Below, piece after piece: positions 24,492 through 36,089 of a DNA stretch of 64,000 bases. The number at the start of each line of letters is the position of its first letter. Positions within the stretch are counted from its first letter, which is position 1. Below the pieces are notes generated by a model, which was given only the letters and a program-made list of their open reading frames with translations, had not been told where the DNA came from and made no database searches. The stretch covers positions 1,580,501-1,644,500 of the forward strand of contig BLAL01000044.1 of NCBI GenBank assembly GCA_015698045.1, written 5' to 3'. Made by a program: the position numbers and the translations under genes. The stretch comes from Rhizophagus clarus. Taxonomy: Eukaryota; Glomeromycota; Glomeromycetes; Glomerales; Glomeraceae.

Positions 24492-25878
24492 TATATATAG
24501 TAGCCTGTCAAAAATGACTAACCACTTGTGATTTTATGATAATTTGGTCAATTATTACCAATTTTGTTTTTTTGTTTATTTACATAACGTACTAATAAAA
24601 TTATGCCAAATTTTTTTTTCATATCTTTCAAAGTATTTTCTTCAAAATATAAATATTGTTAACTGATAAAAAACTACATCCTAAATAAATATGACTGACT
24701 GATACAAAGAACTCTCTATTTTTAAACATGATGAAATTATTAGTACTTAGAAGTATGAAATTAGCAAACAATTTAGAAATTAAATCACTCCAAAATATCT
24801 ATTTATGATGTTATTGAAGTTTATAAAAAAAATGGATTGAAGTTACTTCCACCTTAGATAGGTAGGCCACCTATATTAATAGAAAGAAATGGGCATTATT
24901 TATTAAAAACTTTTAAGAAGAATAGACAAATAAACATTAATGAATTATATAATAATTTTACACAAATTGCCAATTAAAAGTAAGTATAAGGATTGTTCAA
25001 TATTATCTTTATAAACAGAAATTTTTTGGGTGAGCTAAAGTCAGAAAACCTTTTGTAATTAAGGTTAATAGAAAAAAATGATTTTTCTGGGCTAAAGAAA
25101 AAAAAGATTAGAAAGAAGAATGAAAAAATGTAATTTGAAGTAATAAGTCAAAGTTTGAATTTTTCAAAAGAAGTAGTAAAAGATAAGTTTGGTAAAGATT
25201 TTATGAAAAATATGATGTAAAGTGTCTAATCTTAACTTTTAAGATAGGATAAAATGGTATAATGGTATTAGGATGTTTTATGTATAATGTATTTGGCCCT
25301 TTAGTTAGATTAGAAGGAAAAATTAATATTGTAGTATATATGGATGTTTTGGATGATTATTTACTTGGATTTATAGATGATTTAAGTAATGAAGAAGAGT
25401 ATCTATTTTAGGAGGACAATACTTCAATCCATACAGCAAGAGTTGCTACAAAATGAAAAAGGAATAATGATATTGAAATTCTACTATGGTTTGTATAGAA
25501 TCCAGACATAAATCCATTAAAAATTTATGGAATGAGTTGAAAAGACAAATCTGGGCATGTAAACCATTACCAAAAAATTGAAAGGAATTTTGGTCTATAC
25601 TTCAGGAGAAATGGGGTAAAATTAAATTCATAAATTTCAAAATCTTATTAATAATATACCTAATTAAATTAAAGCTGTATTAAACAGCAAAAATAATCTC
25701 ATAAAATATTAATAAATGAGCCTTAAACTTTCAAATTTTACCTTTCAAATAAATCAATTTTTTATAAAATTTACTTAGTACTAGTTTTTGAGAAAATTAA
25801 GTTTAAATTTTTATAACAATTTTATAAATTTATTATATTTCGCAAGTGATTTGTCATTTTTGATAGGTCATTATATAT
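24492..25878 (+). mobile_element. Decayed Tc1/mariner element
   Basis: Left end contains CCTGTCAAAAATGACTAACC and the right end, on the minus strand, ACCTATCAAAAATGACAAATC, giving TIRs of about 30 bp within TATATA-rich borders (TA target). Length of 1.39 kb and an internal transposase relic fit Tc1/mariner. Confidence 0.75.
24690..25720 (+). pseudogene. Tc1-type transposase, multiply disrupted
   Basis: Fragments in shifting frames match the family order: an N-terminal helix-turn-helix part (ELSIFKHDEIIST), the GRPP-like hinge, then the DDE catalytic region with FxEDNTSIHTARVA (second Asp) and NPDINPLKNLWNELKR (the family normally has DLNPIENLW, so the Glu is replaced by Lys here), followed by LQEKWGKI. 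Several stops and frame changes are present; the element cannot make an active enzyme. Confidence 0.75.
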
Positions 25879-26599
25879 TATATAAATTTTAATAAATTTA
25901 ATAAAAGTTTATATTATGCTTAAAAGTATTAATACTTTAAAATTTTATATATAATTTATATATTTCTGCATTTTATATAAGTATATAAAAAAAAAATTGA
26001 TAATAATATTATTAATGATAATAAAAAAAAATTGGAATAAAAAAAAAAAATAATAGTAAAGAAAATGATAATAGAAAAAAAATAATAATAATAAAAATGA
26101 TAATAATAAAGAAGATAATAATAAAAAAGAAAATAATTATAAAGAATATTATAATATAATAAATAAAGAAAATGAAAAGATATTAAAAAATTTAGAAAAA
26201 CTAAAAAATATAAAAGAACTAAAAAATAGTAATGATAATTATTTTAAAAAAAATAAAAATACAGATAATTATTAAAAACAAAAAAATAAAAATGCCTATA
26301 GTAAAAATTATAATTATTATGCTTTGTTAATTATAAAAATATTATGAAAAAAATAAATTTAGAAATTTAAAAAATTTTTAAAAATAAAGTTAAGAGATTA
26401 TACTATTTTATATAAAATAATAAACATATAAAAATTATTAAATACATTTAAAGATACATCAGGAAATTTTTTTAGAAGATATATATCGATATTTATCACT
26501 TTATCTCAAATTATCCCATTTTATCATATTAAATAAATCAATAGATATCAAATTTGGATAGTTATTGATAAATATCTGGTGATATAAAATGATATTTAA

Positions 26600-26885
26600 T
26601 ATTAATGATAGTTATTAATAAATATCTGGTGATATAAAATGATATTTAATGTTAATGATATTTATTGATAATAATTTGAAAGATAAATAATGATATTTAA
26701 TGTTAATGATATTTATCAGTAATAATCTGTAAAATAAATAATGATATTTAATGTTAATGATATTTATCAGTAATAATCTGTAAGATAAATAATGATATTT
26801 AATGTTAATGATATTTATCGGTAATAATCTGTAAGATAAATAATGATATTTAATGTTAATGATATTTATCAATAATAATCTGAAA
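26600..26885. repeat. 51-bp tandem repeat
   Basis: Five to six copies of a 51-bp unit containing TGATATTTAATGTTAATGAT and AATAATCTGTAAGATAAAT. Because 51 is a multiple of three it gives a repeated 17-residue open frame on the minus strand, which is not a gene. Located just inside the left TIR. Confidence 0.85.
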
Positions 26886-27307
26886 GATAACTGAAATAAT
26901 AATAATTATTTTAATGATTTATAACAAATTTTTAAATGTTAAAAAGTTTTATTAATTGATACCATTGTATAACCATTTATTTTTTTTTATAATTATATTA
27001 AGCCTTACTACTGAAGACTCCCTCTTTTTGTCACTATAAACAGGCAGAGGGAACAGCAATGGCTTTTCCCCTATAGGCACTAATAGGCCTCTACCCGCAT
27101 ATAGAGGAGGGGCAGATTCGTAAGGTTAAACGTTATGCACATTGTTGTACATGCATACATACGTGCACATGTACCCTAATATAATTAAATTTTTACCGGT
27201 AATTAATTTTATGATTTTATATACCAGTATTAAATTAATTTAAAAATTATAAAAAAAAAAAAAATTTATTTCAGGGAAATGTCCTCTATTTATATCTAAT
27301 TGAACAT

Positions 27308-27371
27308 CACGTGTATCACGTGATATTATATTAATAATGATTCACAGTTCGATCATTTACCAGTATAAAAA
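27308..27371 (+). promoter_or_regulatory. Promoter-like block: two CACGTG E-boxes and TATA
   Basis: CACGTG at 27308-27313 and 27317-27322 (second inside the palindrome ATCACGTGAT), then TATAAAAA at 27364-27371, followed by TTAACTAAC and the pyrimidine block. Placement directly upstream of the splice-signal array suggests a transcription start around 27390-27420. Inference only. Confidence 0.4.
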
Positions 27372-27389
27372 GCTTAACTAACTTTTTTT

Positions 27390-30060
27390 AAGCTTAAACT
27401 TTTTTTTCGCTTTCCTTTTTGGTTTTCTTCCCTATCCCTTTCTTTGTTTTCCCCTTTCGCTTTCTTTCATTTTTCCTCTTTTCCCTTCTTTCATTTTCTT
27501 CCCTTTATCTTTTTTCCTTTTTTCCTATTTTTTTCTCTTACTCGTCTTCCTTTTCTTTCTCTTTGTTCTTTCCTCTTCCTCCCTTCCTATTTTTTCTATT
27601 TTTTCTTTGTTTTAGGCGTTCATTCGATCTCTTTGGACGTGACATTTTGGTAACCTTTTTTCTCTCAGGATTTCCTTGGAATCTAAATACTTCGGTAAGA
27701 TATTAATTTTTTTTTTATTTTATTTTGTTTTTTTTGTTTTTTTGTTTAACGAACTTTACTAACAGTTGTTATATGATTTCTCCTCTTTTAGGTTTTAACT
27801 TTCTCTCTGAAAATGAAGTAAGTAAGTATTCGTTTTTATTTTTGTTTCAGTTTTCTTTTATCTTTATTGACAATATCTCCTTTTTTTTAGGTTTGACACC
27901 TTTCCTTTAGCTTTAGTGGCTCTTGTAGAAATAGATCTTCATTTCAACCTTCAGAACTGAAGGAATTGTAGAGAGGAAATTTTTTAAATAACCCTTTTGA
28001 CAAAATGCTTACTAACATTTCGTTCCTTTATTTTTTTCTTTAGGCGAGCCTGAATGCTTGGGATTTCGATGAAACATCAGTTCGTTTTTTTTTTTTAAAC
28101 AAAAATCAGTAAGAGAGTTTTTTGAATAACTTTTTAATGAAACGATACTAAATTGTTTCATCTTTTTTTTTGTTTTGTAGATTACTGGTACTTCAGGACA
28201 TTTAGACGCGTGTAAATCGGCGAACAGCCAATATCTGGATGCGTGGGGTTTTAGTATCAAAAATATACAGGGAAAAAATTTGACATTTACTACAATGATG
28301 ACCTAACGAAGATTATGTAATTAAAAGTTATGGATTTCATCGGTGAGGTTCATTTTTTACTTTTAATTTTTATTTTGACGACAGAACTGTTATTAACAGT
28401 TCTTTGTTTTTACTTTTTTAGGCGTTTGGTTTTTGGATTTCTTCAGAAATAAATTTCAATTTTAAATGGCCAGGATGTGTTAGATTCAGTGAGTTTTCTG
28501 AGAGTTTCGGTGGGCCTTTTTAATGTTTTAAAACTTTACTAATTTTTTATTTTTTTTTTTTATGTTTCTTTTTTTTAGACGATATCCTATGGCGTATGGG
28601 CCTTCAAAAAACTTTTCCTTCACTATTTATTCTGTATTTACGATTCATTTCAGCTTGCTTTCTTTAGAAGACCATTCTTCTGTCGGGAACTTGCGTGAAT
28701 TTCAGTTGGTTTTCTTTTTCATGTTCTATTTTAATTGTTCATTTTAACGAAACTTATGTTCTGTTTTTTCTTCTTTTTTTTATATAATCAGTTCTTTGGA
28801 TCTTAGGATACGTGAAATTCGGTGAGTTTCTCTTTTTCTTTTAAGTATTATTTTAACAAAACGTTTACTAATATTTGATTTTTCTCTTTAATAGATGGCC
28901 AGTAATATTTAAATATAAACAAAAATAAAAATGTTTTTAGACGTGTAAAATTTCTGTACGTCAGTCTTTATTATTTTTTATTTTTTTTTTAACACTGTAT
29001 TCTTTTTTTTAACGAACAGTTTCTAACAGATCGTTGTCTTTCTTTTTTTCTAAACGGATCTTTTTATTCATTAGTTCTTAGAATAGAAAGGTGAAACTAT
29101 TTTTTTGATGTGTATATTGTCATAAGTTTCTTTTCTTAATTTGTTTATTAGTATTTCAACGAACTTTAGCTAACAGTTCTTTTTTTTATTTTGTAGGATT
29201 AATTCTTCAGATTTTGAGAGGCAGGTATCAGTATCTTTTTTAAGGTAAATCTCGGATTTGTTTTTAAAAAAAAATCCATCTTTTTTAATGAAACAATAAT
29301 TAATGTATCATTATTTTTCTTTTTTTTTTAGGCAGTCAGTTCTAATTTCGAAGCACCAGAATCCCTAGACCGTTTTCAAAACGCTTTTATTTATAGGATT
29401 GCAGTTTCGACTTGAGTATCAACAGAATCTTGGATAACTTTTCGAAATGAAAACTTTTTAAAAAAAAATTTTAAGATTATTTCATAGGAATCTGGCTCGA
29501 CTTGGATAGCAAATCCTATATAAGTTTTCGAATTACTTTTCAAGAACTATTAAGAAGTTTTTTTATCATATTTGAAGAAACATTACCCTTACTTTTTCTT
29601 TCTTTTTGTAGGGTTTCATCGGTTTCTATTTTGGTATTGAAAATTTCAAAGGTATAAATTTCAAAATTTTATTTTATTATTTTATTTTTAGTCAAAAAGC
29701 GTTAACTAGCGTTTCGTTATTTACTTTTTTGCAGGTCAGCCAGACGAAAATTATGACCAGACTTTGAAATCAAGGTATGTGAGTCAGTGGAATTTTTTTT
29801 TTGTTGTTTCTGAAAAGTTACTAACGAACTCTATTTATTATCTTTTTTTTAATTTTTCCAGAACTTTCACTACATCTTTTTTCTCGATTGTAGAATTTGT
29901 TTTAGATACTGGGAATAATTAATTTCGAAGGTATTATTTGAACTTTTTTTTTTTGGTTTTTTTATCAGATTTATTTTTTAATGTTTCTGTTTCTCTTTTT
30001 TTTGTAGATTTTTGAGTTTAGGAAGTGTTTCTATTTGGACGTTTTCTAACATTTCTTGGA
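27390..30060 (+). other. Mini-exon-like array, about 14 splice-flanked segments
   Basis: After a 200-bp pyrimidine block, segments with canonical borders follow one another. Examples: acceptor TTTGTTTTAG, segment 27616-27649, donor GTAACC; acceptor CTCTCAG, segment 27669-27694, donor GTAAGA; acceptor CTTTTAG at 27791, donor GTAAGTAAG; acceptor TTTTTAG near 28423, segment of about 65 nt, donor GTGAGT near 28490; acceptor ATAATCAG near 28790, donor GTGAGT; acceptor TTTTGCAG near 29734, segment to ATCAAG, donor GTATGTGAG near 29775. Intervening pieces of 60-120 nt carry TTTACTAAC or GCTAAC 25-45 nt before the acceptor. Segment lengths are not uniformly multiples of three and no joined frame is obvious, so a noncoding multi-intron RNA or heavily decayed gene family is more likely than a protein. 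Confidence 0.5.
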
Positions 30061-30119
30061 GTTGCTAGATAATAAATTTTTAACATAGATTTTAGCATAG
30101 AATTTAGTATAAAATAAAA

Positions 30120-30476
30120 TAATGTATCTTTCTAATAAAGTGATGAAATAATATGACATTATTTAACAATAAATAATTTAATGTTATAATAATTATCGTT
30201 ATTTAATAATATTGATGATTATTGTTATTTAATGATACTGATGATTATTGTTGATATAACCAAATCGATACTACTCAACCAGTCTGATTATTATTGATAG
30301 ATCTCATGTGACCTTTCCATCGAGATACATCTCTATCGATATTTGTCATTTTAGTTAAATTCTGATAATTTGTCATCATTTACCCATATCGATACTACTC
30401 AACCAGTCTGATTATTATCGATAGATATCATGTGACCTATCCATCGATATATATCCCCTAAAAAAATTTCCTGATG
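30120..30476. repeat. Right subterminal repeats of the 4 kb element
   Basis: Two copies, 120 bp apart, of a block with ATCGATACTACTCAACCAGT and CATGTGACC (near 30266 and 30386), preceded by TTATTGTTATTTAATGATA repeats. Together with the 51-bp array they place AT-rich repeats just inside both TIRs. Confidence 0.75.
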
Positions 30477-30479
30477 TAG

Positions 30480-32300
30480 ATCAGATTTTTAAAAATTTAT
30501 TAGTGGATATTAAAAAGTATTTTTATTTAATAAAAAAATAATAGTAATAATAATCATAAAGGATAAAAAAAGAGGTTAATAAACATAAAAAGATAATAAT
30601 ATTTTTTATTTATATATTATAAAATAATAATAAATTTGATATTTATAATTTTTTTTATTTTAAAATTTAAATGAAAGTAAATTTTTTTCTAATGAAGAAA
30701 CTGAATTACAGTTTATAAAAAAAAAATCTTATTTTATTTATAAGAATAACTTAATAAATGAAGAAAGGATATAATTTAAAATCATTATTACTTTATATAT
30801 AAAATATAAATATAATACACATATAATTTTGTATTACATTTAAGATAATCAGTATTTATAATTTAACCCTAAAAGATTGCAGCTTTAAGCTTATAAAATA
30901 ATGTAATTTTAAATATAATTTTTTTTTATTGTAAATGTAAATAGAAAACTTATTTTTATTATTTAAATAAATAAAGAAGCAACTTATAATATATCTTCAT
31001 CCTTTTCAACTTTTGATATAAAATCAAATATATTTATTAATAAAAATAATTTAATAATACAACTATTAATACTTTTTACTGTTGCTTTTATTATTATTCA
31101 ATTACTACTATAACTTTATTAGCAAAAACAATAAATTCAACTTTTTAATAATCTTTACACCTCTAATATTAAGTTAAACTAATTCAAGAAAAACTAATAA
31201 AATTATAAATCTATTATTAAAAAATAAGTTATATTAAATGTTTAATAAAAAAAAAAGAAGGAATCAGATTAATTAAAAATAATAATTTAATACTTATCAT
31301 CCATTATCTTAACAAGTTAAATATTTATATCTTAAATTAAAATATTAGATAATTGCAAATAATCCAAAATTATATCATAAAAATATTATATTTTGTATGA
31401 TAAAGTCTAATAAAATTTTAAAGATAAATTCATTTTTTTCAGAAAGAAAAATAGTTATTATATTTAAAGACCTATATGTTAATTCAAAAAAAAGTTAGAA
31501 AAGATTTATTTATTATATATTATTAAAATTGGGTAATATTTAAAATTATGTTTAATCATATGATTTTGAAAAAAAATTTTTTATAAATAAAATATTTTGA
31601 CATATATATGGTTTTTTAAATTATATATATTAAATATATTTTAATCTGCTTTACAAATTTACTTAGAATACCAAGTGAGGGTTATAAATACTATTTTTAA
31701 TTTATTTTAATTTTTTTATTTTTATTATTCTTTTATAAAAATGATCAATAAATTCCATTTGTTTATATATAAATCAAAACTAGTATAAAAATCTACTTTG
31801 TTCTTTAAGTAAATCTAAAGAGTAGGCTAAAATACACTTATTCTACAATTTTCAAGTTTATATCAATTTTGATTTATTAAAAATTTATTCATTTGTATTA
31901 TGTTAAATTATGTAATTAAATATGACTTTAGATACCTAAAATTGAAAATAAACAGCATCACTTTTGTATCATGTGATTAAAATTAAATAAAATTGATTTT
32001 TTTTATTTATTTTAATTTAATCAATATAAATAAACTTTATTTTTATCCATAGTATTTATAATTAATATATTGAATTAAATTTTAAAATTAAGTGCTGCAT
32101 TTTTTTGTAAGCCACTATATATATAATGTAATATTTTTTTCCTTCGGTAATATATGATTTTGCATCATTTCTCCATTTGGCTTCTATACACATCTTTGAA
32201 GTTCATTACTTAATGTTAAGATGGTTTATTCAAGATTATTATCTTGTGATCCCATTAGATATTTGCAAAAAAAAAGATAGTAATGGCAAAGTTTATATAT
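30480..32300. other. AT-rich sequence, nothing recognised
   Basis: Homopolymer-rich DNA with stops in all frames. No gene, RNA or structured repeat that I can support. Confidence 0.5.
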
Positions 32301-32319
32301 TTCCTAAAAAAATACCCTA

Positions 32320-33560
32320 GATCATTTCTGTAGTTAGAATATTATAGATCAGCATCTTGTAAAAAACTGTTGTCAAACTGATTTCTGATATCAATTTTCC
32401 TAACGTAAACTTTTTCTGACAATGATTTTCTAACAAGACATAATCCTGACTAGACATTTTCCTGAATAAGATGTTTTCCCAACATAACATTATCATGATG
32501 ATAAATATCCTAACAAACAACATCCTGACATGACAATTTCCCAAAATCAATTTATAAAAAAATGTTAACTTTGGTTAAGTAACAAAATACATTATAAAAT
32601 TGAAAATTTTAAATTTAATTTTTTTAAAATTTAATTAGTTTTATTGATAATCATTATTTTGCGATAATAGATATACAAAATAAATAGGGTAAAAATAATT
32701 TATTTAGAAAGTAATTGTTGTTCATTAATATTTTTATCATTATCGCTATTTTCAATTTAGTTGAGACTGATCAAATTTTGGATAAAAATAATAAAATACC
32801 GAAAATACTTACTTACATCACGAGCTGATCAGCAATAATCAATAATTTACCAAGCAAAAATCTGTTCAAACGTTCAAAAAAAAAAAAAATAATTTTTTAT
32901 TATATAACTTGGTTGGATATCGTACAATAAAATTGGGTCAGTATTAATATGAGTGACAGTTGACTTGCACCATATATTTCACTTAACTTGTCTCTAAAAG
33001 ATAGCATCTCTTTAATAACATTTAATTTTTCTTTTTTTAACTCATCCCCTTTTCCTTAAGGAAGGCATTAAAATATACTGTTTTTCGCTTTCACATTCTT
33101 CTTTTATTTTTTAGGCTTCTAATTAATTATCTCCTTATGTAATTTTAATTAAAAATATTTTACTAATCAAAGTATCGGACAGTTCGTTCATTTGTAAAAA
33201 GTGGTTCGATATTTGGGGTTTCATTACTGGCATAAATTTCCCATTTAACATTTCGAAATATTTCTTCGGGAAATTTAAAAATTTTCCAAAGTCAAATATA
33301 TATATCTTTTCATTTTTGATAATGTGTGTGAAATTGTAATTGTGTTCAAAAAAACAATTGTTTTATATTATAAAATTTAATTTTCTATTAATTTATTTAT
33401 TATATTTTTTTTAATCTTTATTTTTTTTTACAGTAAAATCGAAATTTGATTTCGGGAAATTGAATTGTTTTTTACGGATACGGCATGATTTCCCAACATC
33501 AATTTTCCTGACGTAACCTTTTCCCAATGATGAGAAAGACTGTGATCAAGAAAATATCCA
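32320..33560. repeat. Degenerate repeat with TTTTCCTGACRTAAC words
   Basis: Motifs such as TTTTCCTAACGTAAACTTTT, CCCAACATAACATTATC and CAATTTCCC recur at 32380-32550 and again at 33480-33530, on either side of AT-rich DNA containing one splice-like T tract ending TTTTTTAG near 33115. This may be the remains of a TIR element, but ends are not clear. The 77-codon minus frame at 32317-32550 is a by-product of the repeat. Confidence 0.35.
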
Positions 33561-33618
33561 AGTTTGAGATCATTTTTTAATAGATAGATTTTTGTTTTAT
33601 TAGTTTTATGTGAAATTG

Positions 33619-34020
33619 TTATTTTTTACTTGTCGGAGGAAAAGAAATACCAAAGCACTTCTCTAGAAATAATCCTTTTATATGTTTTACAATCATTTGG
33701 TAAAATAAATACCCATATACACTAGCATAGAGAATCCGCGTTGAAATACGGAATGTTGTCATAGCTTTACCCCTATTTCTGGAAAAGATGATCCTGTCCG
33801 GTGCTTGTACCTAAAGACAAAAAAAGTTAGTCTGGTCCCATAACCCCTTATCCCCATATGTTCAAGTAATGAATAATAATAACAAAAATATTTTTGTAAA
33901 TTCTTGGCCGTGAGGCCTTACGCAAGAGAAAAGTTTTTTATTAACTATAAAAATTTTTGAAATATTCGTTGGACCCTCTGGAATCATGTATGTACAGTAT
34001 ATGAATATGCTACAATACAT
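33619..34020 (-). CDS. Candidate two-exon small hypothetical protein (96 aa)
   Basis: Exon 1 is 33922-34020 (33 codons from ATG) and exon 2 33619-33810. The 111-bp intron has donor GTAAGG, an ACTAAC branch motif and acceptor TTTGTCTTTAG, and the phase is 0 on both sides. The second exon is 63 codons open after the acceptor, with a basic, hydrophobic product (FRISTRILYASVYGYLFYQM). Base composition here is less extreme than in neighbours. No family recognised. The combination of signals is suggestive but could be chance; the gene may also begin farther upstream. Confidence 0.3.
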
Positions 34021-34054
34021 AATGCTCCTATTCTCCTATCCCTATTCACTTATT

Positions 34055-34393
34055 TCATTCGTGTCTAAAGAATGATACCTGTAGGCCGAAGGAAGAACTA
34101 TAATATATACCCGGCGAGACGTTATTTACTTCAGTAAACTGCTTATAGTGTATAGACCAAAGGTAAAGGAAAAAATATTTTTTTTTTTTTTCTTGCTTCG
34201 AGTATATAGTTCTATTCATTTGTGGCGCAGTTCGATTCAAAGTTGTTTCATAATAAATGTTCCCTTTAATGAGGATCGAAAGTGAAAGGAAAAAATAGGC
34301 AGGGTATTTATAAAAAATATCATATAGATCCGCATAATTAAAACTATCAGGAGCATTGGCGTAAATTACATCCCACGATTTGCAAATATACAC
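34055..34393 (-). CDS. Hypothetical ORF (112 aa), weak
   Basis: Open frame with aromatic-rich composition (YADLYDIFYKYPAYFFLSLSI) and a KKKK stretch. It starts immediately beside the MITE at 34403-34973, so the original 5' part could lie beyond it. No domain recognised and no clear promoter. It may be an upstream exon region of the preceding candidate or noncoding. Confidence 0.2.
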   Translation of the reverse strand: MYICKSWDVIYANAPDSFNYADLYDIFYKYPAYFFLSLSILIKGNIYYETTLNRTAPQMNRTIYSKQEKKKKYFFLYLWSIHYKQFTEVNNVSPGIYYSSSFGLQVSFFRHE

Positions 34394-34402
34394 AGCTTAT
34401 CT

Positions 34403-34973
34403 GGGTCGCGTTTAACTCACCGACAATCACTTCACCGACAAACGTTTCGCCGACAAACGTTTCGACGACAGGATCATCTCACCGACAAGTCGTTTCACCG
34501 ACACTTACATATATCACAATAAATTAAATATAATTTTTTTTCTTTATACAATTGTACAAGACAGCCAAAATTATTGTTATTATATAATACGAGATAGTGT
34601 GTACATAAGGGTAAATATAAAATATTATTTATATTTTCAGATTAAATCCCAATATACAGTATATCAATATATGTATATTTTTAATTGTCCCTACCAATTA
34701 TTAATGAACATAAGATTAATGTTTAAGTTTTTTTCCAATACCTTCTTGTATTAAATATTTTTTTTTTAAAAAACTATTATATTAGCTGTAATGCGTAAAA
34801 AAGGGGGAAAAATGCTTTATAAAAAGAATTTTATTTGCATCAGCGGCGGTGAAACAACTGTCGGTGAAATGACTGTCGGTGAAACGTTTGTCGGTGAAAT
34901 GACCCTGTCGGCGAAACGTGTGTCGGCGAAGTGATTGTCGGTGAAGTAATTGTCGGTGAAATGAACCAGACCC
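34403..34973. mobile_element. Foldback/MITE with about 100-bp TIRs of TCACCGACAA repeats
   Basis: Left arm starts GGGTCGCGTTTAACTCACC and right arm, on the minus strand, GGGTCTGGTTCATTTCACC; both continue for about 100 bp as serial variants of TTTCACCGACAAACG / TTCGCCGACA. The 370-bp middle is AT-rich without open frames. A single strand could form a long hairpin. No certain target duplication. Confidence 0.8.
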
Positions 34974-35121
34974 GTTATAAATTTATGGAGTAATTGTATA
35001 TCTACCGTTTATTATCTAGATTGGCTGATATGCAAAAAATCGTAATAAAGAATCTACATCATGGATCGAGATCTGTAAAAACAGTAGATGATAATTCAAT
35101 TACGTACTGCTAATTCCTATT

Positions 35122-35684
35122 CAAAAACGGATTAATGTGTTATTAGCCATACACGTAATTTGAATGCGCTAAACGTCAGTAGGATAATAAAAATATACCG
35201 TTTATTTACCCGTGGGTATTAACGACGTCCTGTCTTACGATCCGCAGGATGTGTTTTTTTATTAGTAATTCAGAACTGCGTAATGAGTGAGATAGAACAT
35301 ACCAGAACTTTAGGGAAAGTGTATCACAAGAGCAATACAAAAACATTATTTCTCTTGGCCGGGGTTATTAATAGACCCTATGATTGCGGACGTACTACTA
35401 CGCATAGAATATTCTGCGATTCACATGAACCAGTGACGTATTATTGCGCCACCCACGTGATCGAAAAAAACTCATTTGGTGAAACTTTCTCTTTATATCT
35501 TCCATCACGATAATAATAACCTCCATTATATCAACTGTATTCATTATAACCATCATCATCAGAATCATCTGGCATCTCTTCCTCAGAATCATTATCGTGG
35601 CTAGAGCCACCATCACTCCTCATCCTTTTCCAGTGATCTAAATACCCCGAGGAATATAGCTAATCACTCATTAATCCGTTTTTG
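35122..35684. mobile_element. Possible TIR element, 563 bp
   Basis: CAAAAACGGATTAATG followed by TGTTATTAGC at the left and, on the minus strand from 35684, CAAAAACGGATTAATG followed by AGTGATTAGC. About 26 bp of near-perfect inverted match. The inside is less AT-rich and carries a 76-codon plus frame (35283-35513) and, on the minus strand around 35510-35630, a stretch reading SDDDGYNEY after EEEMPDDS, which looks like an acidic protein tail ending in a stop. Either could be a relic of captured coding sequence. No target duplication identified. Confidence 0.45.
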
Positions 35685-36089
35685 GATAAAGTTGATAAGA
35701 TCTAGTATTACAGATGATGAATATTCTTTATTCCGATTTTTTTTTTTTTTTTGCTTATCAGCCAGCCAATATACCACTATTTCATCTATAACATATCAGT
35801 TAAAAGAAGGAGGTCATGTCGAACCTACAGTATTTTGACGATTTATAGCAATTTTATAGACTTATAGCAGTTTATAGCAGTTTGTATCAAGTATATTACA
35901 AAATATTGGATCATTTAAAAAAAATAAAGTTTTATGATTTTGCATGCTAAAGTTTTTTCTGCTTTTTAATTTTATTAGATAGACATGTGTTGTTAGTAAC
36001 ATATGATGAATATTAAAACTAGGAAATTTTATAATAAAAATTTTAGAAATTTCATTTCAACCTGTGATAATGGTTTATAAACTGACTAA

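Larger units (their letters stand above)
26457..30476. mobile_element. 4.0 kb TIR element of the TA-CATCAGG family
   Basis: Left end CATCAGGAAATTTTTTTAG and right end, minus strand, the same 19 bases; both continue with GATATATATCGAT. TA flanks at 26455-26456 and 30477-30478. From left to right it holds a 51-bp satellite, AT-rich DNA, an E-box/TATA block, a polypyrimidine block, a mini-exon-like array and a second subterminal repeat. No transposase seen. Shares terminal sequence and overall plan with 577-8098. Confidence 0.75.

Noticed and set aside
26615-26872. Repeated 17-residue open frame
   Set aside because: By-product of a 51-bp satellite unit.
35283-35513. 76-codon plus frame as a gene
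   Set aside because: Lies inside a likely small TIR element, opposite an acidic-tail-like minus frame, with no recognisable domain; mentioned only as a possible relic.
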